Assembly: GCA_947044365.1 (NCBI GenBank)
Contig: OX345637.1
Span: forward strand, 8,803,076-8,867,075
Direction of reading: 5' to 3'
DNA from: Petrosia ficiformis
Taxonomy: Eukaryota > Porifera > Demospongiae > Haplosclerida > Petrosiidae
DNA: 64,000 nucleotides
Shown here: positions 59,556-64,000 of the stretch, in pieces
Position numbering within the stretch: the stretch's first letter is position 1
Layout of the letters: each line of letters starts with the position of its first letter
Made by a program: the position numbers and the translations under genes
The notes under the pieces: model-generated
Database searches by the model: none
Told to the model about the DNA's origin: nothing
The model's input: the letters and a program-made list of their open reading frames with translations, nothing else

Positions 59556-59601
59556 TAAACCCCGTGGAAAGCAATTATAGGGATGGCCCTACGGGCCATA
59601 A
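59066..59601 (+). mobile_element. MITE family M, diverged copy
   Basis: Left end CAAGTGTATATAGAGAAAAA; the middle (59100-59390) is unlike other M copies; right part returns to the family sequence with a (TA)n tract at 59515-59550 and ends GGGCCATAAAA. The B flank has the empty site (reverse complement near 37228), giving a probable ATAAA target duplication. Confidence 0.8.
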
Positions 59602-61212
59602 AAATTTGCTTTGTGGCTTTTGGTATGAATTGACATACTTATATTATTTTTCTTACTTCATTCTCTTTTTCTTCACTTCAGTATAGACTGGTTTTTTCTC
59701 AGGTAGACCATGATCTGTTTCAGGGCTAAAGGAAGGAAACAGGTATGTTAGAACATGTTATTAAGGGTCATTAGTTGACTGACACAAATGATGTTCATGA
59801 ATAGCATATAGTTAAGAGTGGATATCAGTTATTAATTACATACATTGGTCCTCTATGTTAAGCAAGTATTATAATTATATTTGCACACCTTGAGTACTGT
59901 AATTTGCAAGAGAGTAAGACAAACTGATTTATAGTGACACATGGGTATTTTAAAATTCACAGAGTGCCTTATGAGTTTTCAAAACAGCACACATTTACAA
60001 TATACAGCATTGTCAATACCACTCATACATGGTTCACCCACACACCATATTTTAAATACCAGTAATGATCAAGATGAAGCTTTATTATATAATATTAGTA
60101 TTGCAAGTCAAAATTAATTGTAGAAAGAGTATATATCTGTATTCATAATCATTATACCATTCAGTTATAACAAGACACTTTACCTCCTTAGGCTTGTACA
60201 ATAATGTGTGGGTGGTAACTATGCAAGTGGATGACTTATGTCATCTCCAGATATTTATAATCTAAGAAGACATTAATCACTTGAAGTTACGATTAGAAAA
60301 TTAATACAAATTTTGTATACTAAATCATTAATAAAATATTTATGATATAAATCCCATTTTAAGTGTATGATGGATACAAACTACATGTATAAAGCAGGTT
60401 TTCAAGATTGGTTTCCATGTAAATTTCCTGTTGTTTAATATACCAACATGGGTATACTTACAATAATTATAATAACAATATTACAAGTATATAAACATAT
60501 ACATACATATAATAATTATTATACATTATTTAAATCTTTACTTGCCTTGTTCTATTAATTCTACAAGAATAATGATGATTAGAATTACTCCTTCAATAAA
60601 TGCATTCATCTCTGAAAAGAAAAGTAGTTAATAAATGATGTTATAAACTGATTAAATGTCTACCTTTCAATTGTATTCTCAATACAGAAGCTGTATACAC
60701 TGTAAAAGGCAATGGGTTACAGGAGTTTCAATGTAATTGTATCTTCCTCAATGCTGATTTATTTTTCAAGTCACAGTTAATTTGATCTATATTGACAGTA
60801 CATGTCATAATAAGGCATATGGTAACAAACACAATGTAGCTATATGTAGCATAGTATTATAGGTACAACCTGTGGTGTATTATTAGTATTCCAATTCCAA
60901 CATCTGTGAAAACTATGTTGCTAGCTCATTCCAGAGTAATTACATAAATTTGTACTTATAATAGCAAATAACATGTGATGTACTCCCACAGATATTTGAA
61001 AAGTCAGCACATGTATGTAATTATTATGGGATTTATATTGTTTAAATATGTACATTGTATTGTTTTTGTTACCATTCTTAAGCTAGAAACCAGTCTCAAG
61101 AGGAATTGAAACTCATGTAACGAAACAAGGGTTAAAATAACCCATTCATTTGTATAGTGTATGAAGATACTAGATGACTATTTTTTCATGTGTTACCACT
61201 CATCATCATCAT
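59602..61212. other. End of inverted flank
   Basis: Counterpart of 35680-37230. Holds the decayed copy of the 36648-36929 open stretch and, on the minus strand at about 60590-60910, the three exon-like pieces of the neighbouring gene described at 35895-36290. Confidence 0.5.
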
Positions 61213-62655
61213 GCTGTGGTAACACTACACATCTGATTTTTCAAACTCGCGAATAATAGATATCCAGTTCAGTATAACTAGTCGTATTAACACACTGACA
61301 TCAATGAAACTAGGAATCAATGTTAACACTAATATTATCAGGTGTTCCAGTGATAAGATAGATTCTCCCCATTAGAATTATAATTTCTTTGGTTGTTATA
61401 TACATAATAATTATTATAACAGAATGTTACTAATACAAATCAGTTGAAGGCTGAAATGTTCTGTTATAATAAATTTCAGAATTATTATTGGTTAATAACA
61501 ACCAAGGAAATTATGAACATAACAGTAATAAAACCTCCACAAATATAGTTGTATGATGATGCTTGTTTCAGAAATTTGTTTTCAATAATCAAGGAATCAA
61601 AATTATAATAGTGATGTTGGATTGAAGTGAGTAGTAAGCAACAAAAAACATGAATATAGCACACACATTAATAATATAAACTTACTGTAATCTACATACA
61701 TTGAAATACAATATAATGTTTAGTATTAATTAGAAATGTCGCTCAGTGTAAGATGAATAGACGATCAGCTATTATATTTTTATACTATATTTTGAACTAA
61801 CAGTGTATTAGTACAGTGGAACCTCTTTATAAAGAATACCTTAGGATTAGTGGAATTCTTCAGAGTGTTTGTTATCAGAGGTTCTACAATGCATTCAAAT
61901 TGACTAAGTAAGTGCATAAAATTAAAGGCTAAAAATATAAAAATACAAATTTAATAATTATCTACTACCGGTATATATATCAAGACACAATCTCATACAC
62001 TGGAGGAGTGGATATGGTAGGTGTGGTCACAACCTGATTATCCTTCATTTCAAAATTACTGGTTTAGTAACACTTCTAACAGGTGGCTATAATGGACCAG
62101 TGGTAGAAGAAACATCTGTTGTTAGTTTCATAGAACACACATAGGCAATATAAAAAAGAGAAAAGTAATAAAGCTGGAGTTATGTAAATCATGAAACAAA
62201 CACGTGACCATATTGTAAAATACATAATATAATCAATTAGCATGTAAGAATTGGCAAAGCTGAGGATACCCATAGGCTGAGCTATCTGATTATAAAGATA
62301 TGTATGGTTTACTCATCTGCTAAGTAATACAAATTTTGCTTAAAACCATGAGATGTACTTCATGGGGGAGGTGATGTATACATAAATGTACTCTAATAGA
62401 ATAAAATCATGACTTACATATTCCATAATGATTTTTTTTTTGGTACCATCTCCTCCAAATGATAATGGTACCAGTCAATAAAGAAATAATAACTACTCAT
62501 CCAACTACACCTCCAATAACTGGTGGTATGGGGAATTCTAAAGAGAAAATCAGTTCAAATTAAACTATAAAAAATACAAAGTTACAAACATCAACTTACC
62601 AGCTGGTTCTAAAGTTGAAGTTGGTGATATTGATGTTGATGATGATTCTATTTGA
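61213..62655 (-). pseudogene. Receptor copy D, pseudogene fragments
   Basis: Minus-strand remnants of a fourth receptor: stalk exon about 62600-62655 (SSSTSISPTSTLEPA, GTAAGT donor); TM exon 62455-62537 (IPPVIGGVVG-stop-VVIISLLTGTIIIWRRWY) with a TGA at about 62497-62499; tail about 61980-62120 ending NQVVTTPTISTPPVYEIVS, where FEMKDNQ aligns with FEMKGNQ of A, B and C. At 61213-61320 is a relic of the 80-bp exon and its intron (CCAGTTCAGTATAACTAG), out of order relative to the rest. The stop and rearranged order make it a pseudogene; the tail kept a C-terminal Tyr (VYEIV). Confidence 0.65.
61330..61975. other. AT-rich DNA between receptor D remnants
   Basis: Two phrases at about 61400-61440 and 61450-61520 (ATTATAACAGAATGTTACTA / TAACAACCAAGGAAATTATG against ATTTCTTTGGTTGTTATA) form an inverted repeat. 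Nothing else recognised. Confidence 0.4.
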
Positions 62656-62749
62656 GATAAGACAGTATTTATCACACAAGTATGGTATGAAGTTTTTTTT
62701 ATAAGCAGTACATGTTTCAAGAAATACATACAGATAGAGCACATGTACA

Positions 62750-64000
62750 TGTAGGTACACTTGAGTCAATACATGTACATGTAGGTACACTTGCTTGTAC
62801 ATGTAGGTACACTTGCTTGTACATGTAGGTACACCTGAGTCAATACATGTACATGTAGGTATATTTGAGTCAATACATGTACATGTAGGTACACTTGAGT
62901 CAATACATGTACATGTAGGTACACTTGAGTCAATACATGTACATGTAGGTACACTTGAGTCAATACATGTACATGTAGGTACACTTGAGTCAATACATGT
63001 ACATGTAGGTACACTTGCTTGTACATGTAGGTACACCTGAGTCAATACATGTACATGTAGGTATACTTGAGTCAATACATGTACATGTAGGTACACTTGC
63101 TTGTACATGTAGGTACACCTGAGTCAATACATGTACATGTAGGTATATTTGAGTCAATACATGTACATGTAGGTACACTTGAGTCAGTACATGTACATGT
63201 AGGTACACTTGAGTCAATACATGTACATGTAGGTACACTTGAGTCAATACATGTACATGTAGGTACACTTGCTTGTACATGTAGGTACACCTGAGTCAAT
63301 ACATGTACATGTAGGTATACTTGAGTCAATACATGTACATGTAGGTATACTTGAGTCAATACATGTACATGTAGGTACACTTGAGACAATACATGTACAT
63401 GTGAGACAATACATGTACATGTAGGTACATTTGAGTCAATACATGTATATGTACATGTAGGTACACTTGAGTCAATACATGTACATGTAGGTATACTTGA
63501 GTCAATACATGTACATGTAGGTATACTTGAGTCAATACATGTACATGTAGGTACACTTGAGTCAATACATGTACATGTAGGTACGCTTGAGTCAATACAT
63601 GTACATGTAGGTACACTTGAGTCAATACATGTACATGTAGGTACACTTGAGTCAATACATGTACATGTAGGTACACTTGAGTCAATACATGTACATGTAG
63701 GTATATTTGAGTCAATACATGTACATGTAGGTACACTTGAGTCAATACATGTACATGTAGGTACACTTGAGTCAATACATGTACATGTAGGTACACTTGA
63801 GTCAATACATGTACATGTAGGTATATTTGAGTCAATACATGTACATGTAGGTACACTTGAGTCAATACATGTACATGTAGGTACACTTGAGTCAATACAT
63901 GTACATGTAGGTACACTTAAGTCAATACATGTACATGTAGGTACACTTGCTTGTACATGTAGGTACACCTGAGTCAATACATGTACATGTAGGTATACTT
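62750..64000. repeat. 30-bp minisatellite, about 40 copies, runs off the window
   Basis: Unit GTACACTTGAGTCAATACAT + GTACATGTAG, period 30 bp, with shorter variants (CTTGCTTGTACATGTAGG) and point changes (TATATTTGAG). ACATGTACATGT at the unit core is self-complementary. Because 30 is a multiple of three, every frame without a stop in the unit stays open; the long minus-strand frames (VPTCTCIDSS repeats, 63072-63977) are a by-product and not evidence of a protein. Confidence 0.95.

Larger units (their letters stand above)
51910..61105 (-). repeat. Large inverted duplication, right arm (contains gene C)
   Basis: Reverse-complement partner of 35680-46040; see that entry for anchors. Between the arms lie gene B's signal exon and the nested transposon, so the duplication axis is near 48-49 kb and the original B and C were head to head. 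Confidence 0.85.

Noticed and set aside
62596..63977. Cys-rich decapeptide-repeat protein, up to 301 codons on the minus strand
   Set aside because: The 30-bp repeat period keeps several frames open on both strands; there are no splice signals, start context or non-repeat domains to support a gene.

Overview
The window looks like nuclear DNA of an early-branching animal, most likely a demosponge. I infer this from AT-rich sequence, very short introns (about 50-60 bp) beside long ones, single-pass receptors with Ig and fibronectin-III (FN3) domains, Calx-beta exons of the kind found in sponge aggregation factors and ADGRV1, and a dense mix of cut-and-paste DNA transposons. There are no operons, Shine-Dalgarno sites or CRISPR. 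The organism call is inference; exons, repeats and target-site duplications (TSDs) are read directly.

Left part (1-24.1 kb): pieces of a minus-strand Calx-beta gene with a very large TATG microsatellite (1-4.7 kb); a TIR-bearing MITE family in tandem (4.8-5.7 kb); an unidentified two-exon gene followed by a USP-type ubiquitin protease (6.1-7.9 kb); a 175-bp satellite (9.0-9.9 kb); a multi-exon minus-strand gene joining a PHD finger to a DDE transposase (10.2-13.7 kb); a TTAA-flanked element (15.3-15.8 kb); a wrecked CXC-motif transposon gene split by a hAT-type MITE with a perfect 8-bp TSD (16.2-17.7 kb); a decayed MULE-like SWIM-finger transposase gene with another 8-bp-TSD element inside it and a 22-codon minisatellite at its end (20.0-23.7 kb).

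Main subject (24.1-62.7 kb): a cluster of paralogous type I membrane receptors. Genes A (minus, 25100-31966) and B (minus, 41689-48688) can be modelled from signal peptide to stop with every intron phase agreeing: signal peptide, Ig-like domain, three FN3-type modules, Ser/Thr stalk, one transmembrane helix and a short tail ending in an ITIM-like SEYETV motif. Gene C (plus, about 51.9-55.2 kb) has the same exon series but lacks its 5' end. A fourth copy, D (minus, about 62.0-62.7 kb), is a pseudogene. B and C with about 6 kb of 3' flank form a large inverted duplication. A and B share a block of near-perfect identity, introns included, that begins abruptly inside an exon, suggesting recent gene conversion or duplication. 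Because one copy often keeps the empty site, several insertions can be dated relative to the duplications: a 590-bp pogo-like element, a tRNA-related SINE with a 14-bp TSD, and MITEs.

Between and around the receptors lie a THAP-domain transposase gene truncated before its catalytic domain, an intact two-exon SAP-domain gene, a decayed DDE-type transposon gene inside intron 1 of gene B, and a nested stack of TIRs around a multi-exon integrase-core transposon that appears largely intact (49.1-51.3 kb). The right edge (62.75-64.0 kb) is a 30-bp minisatellite.
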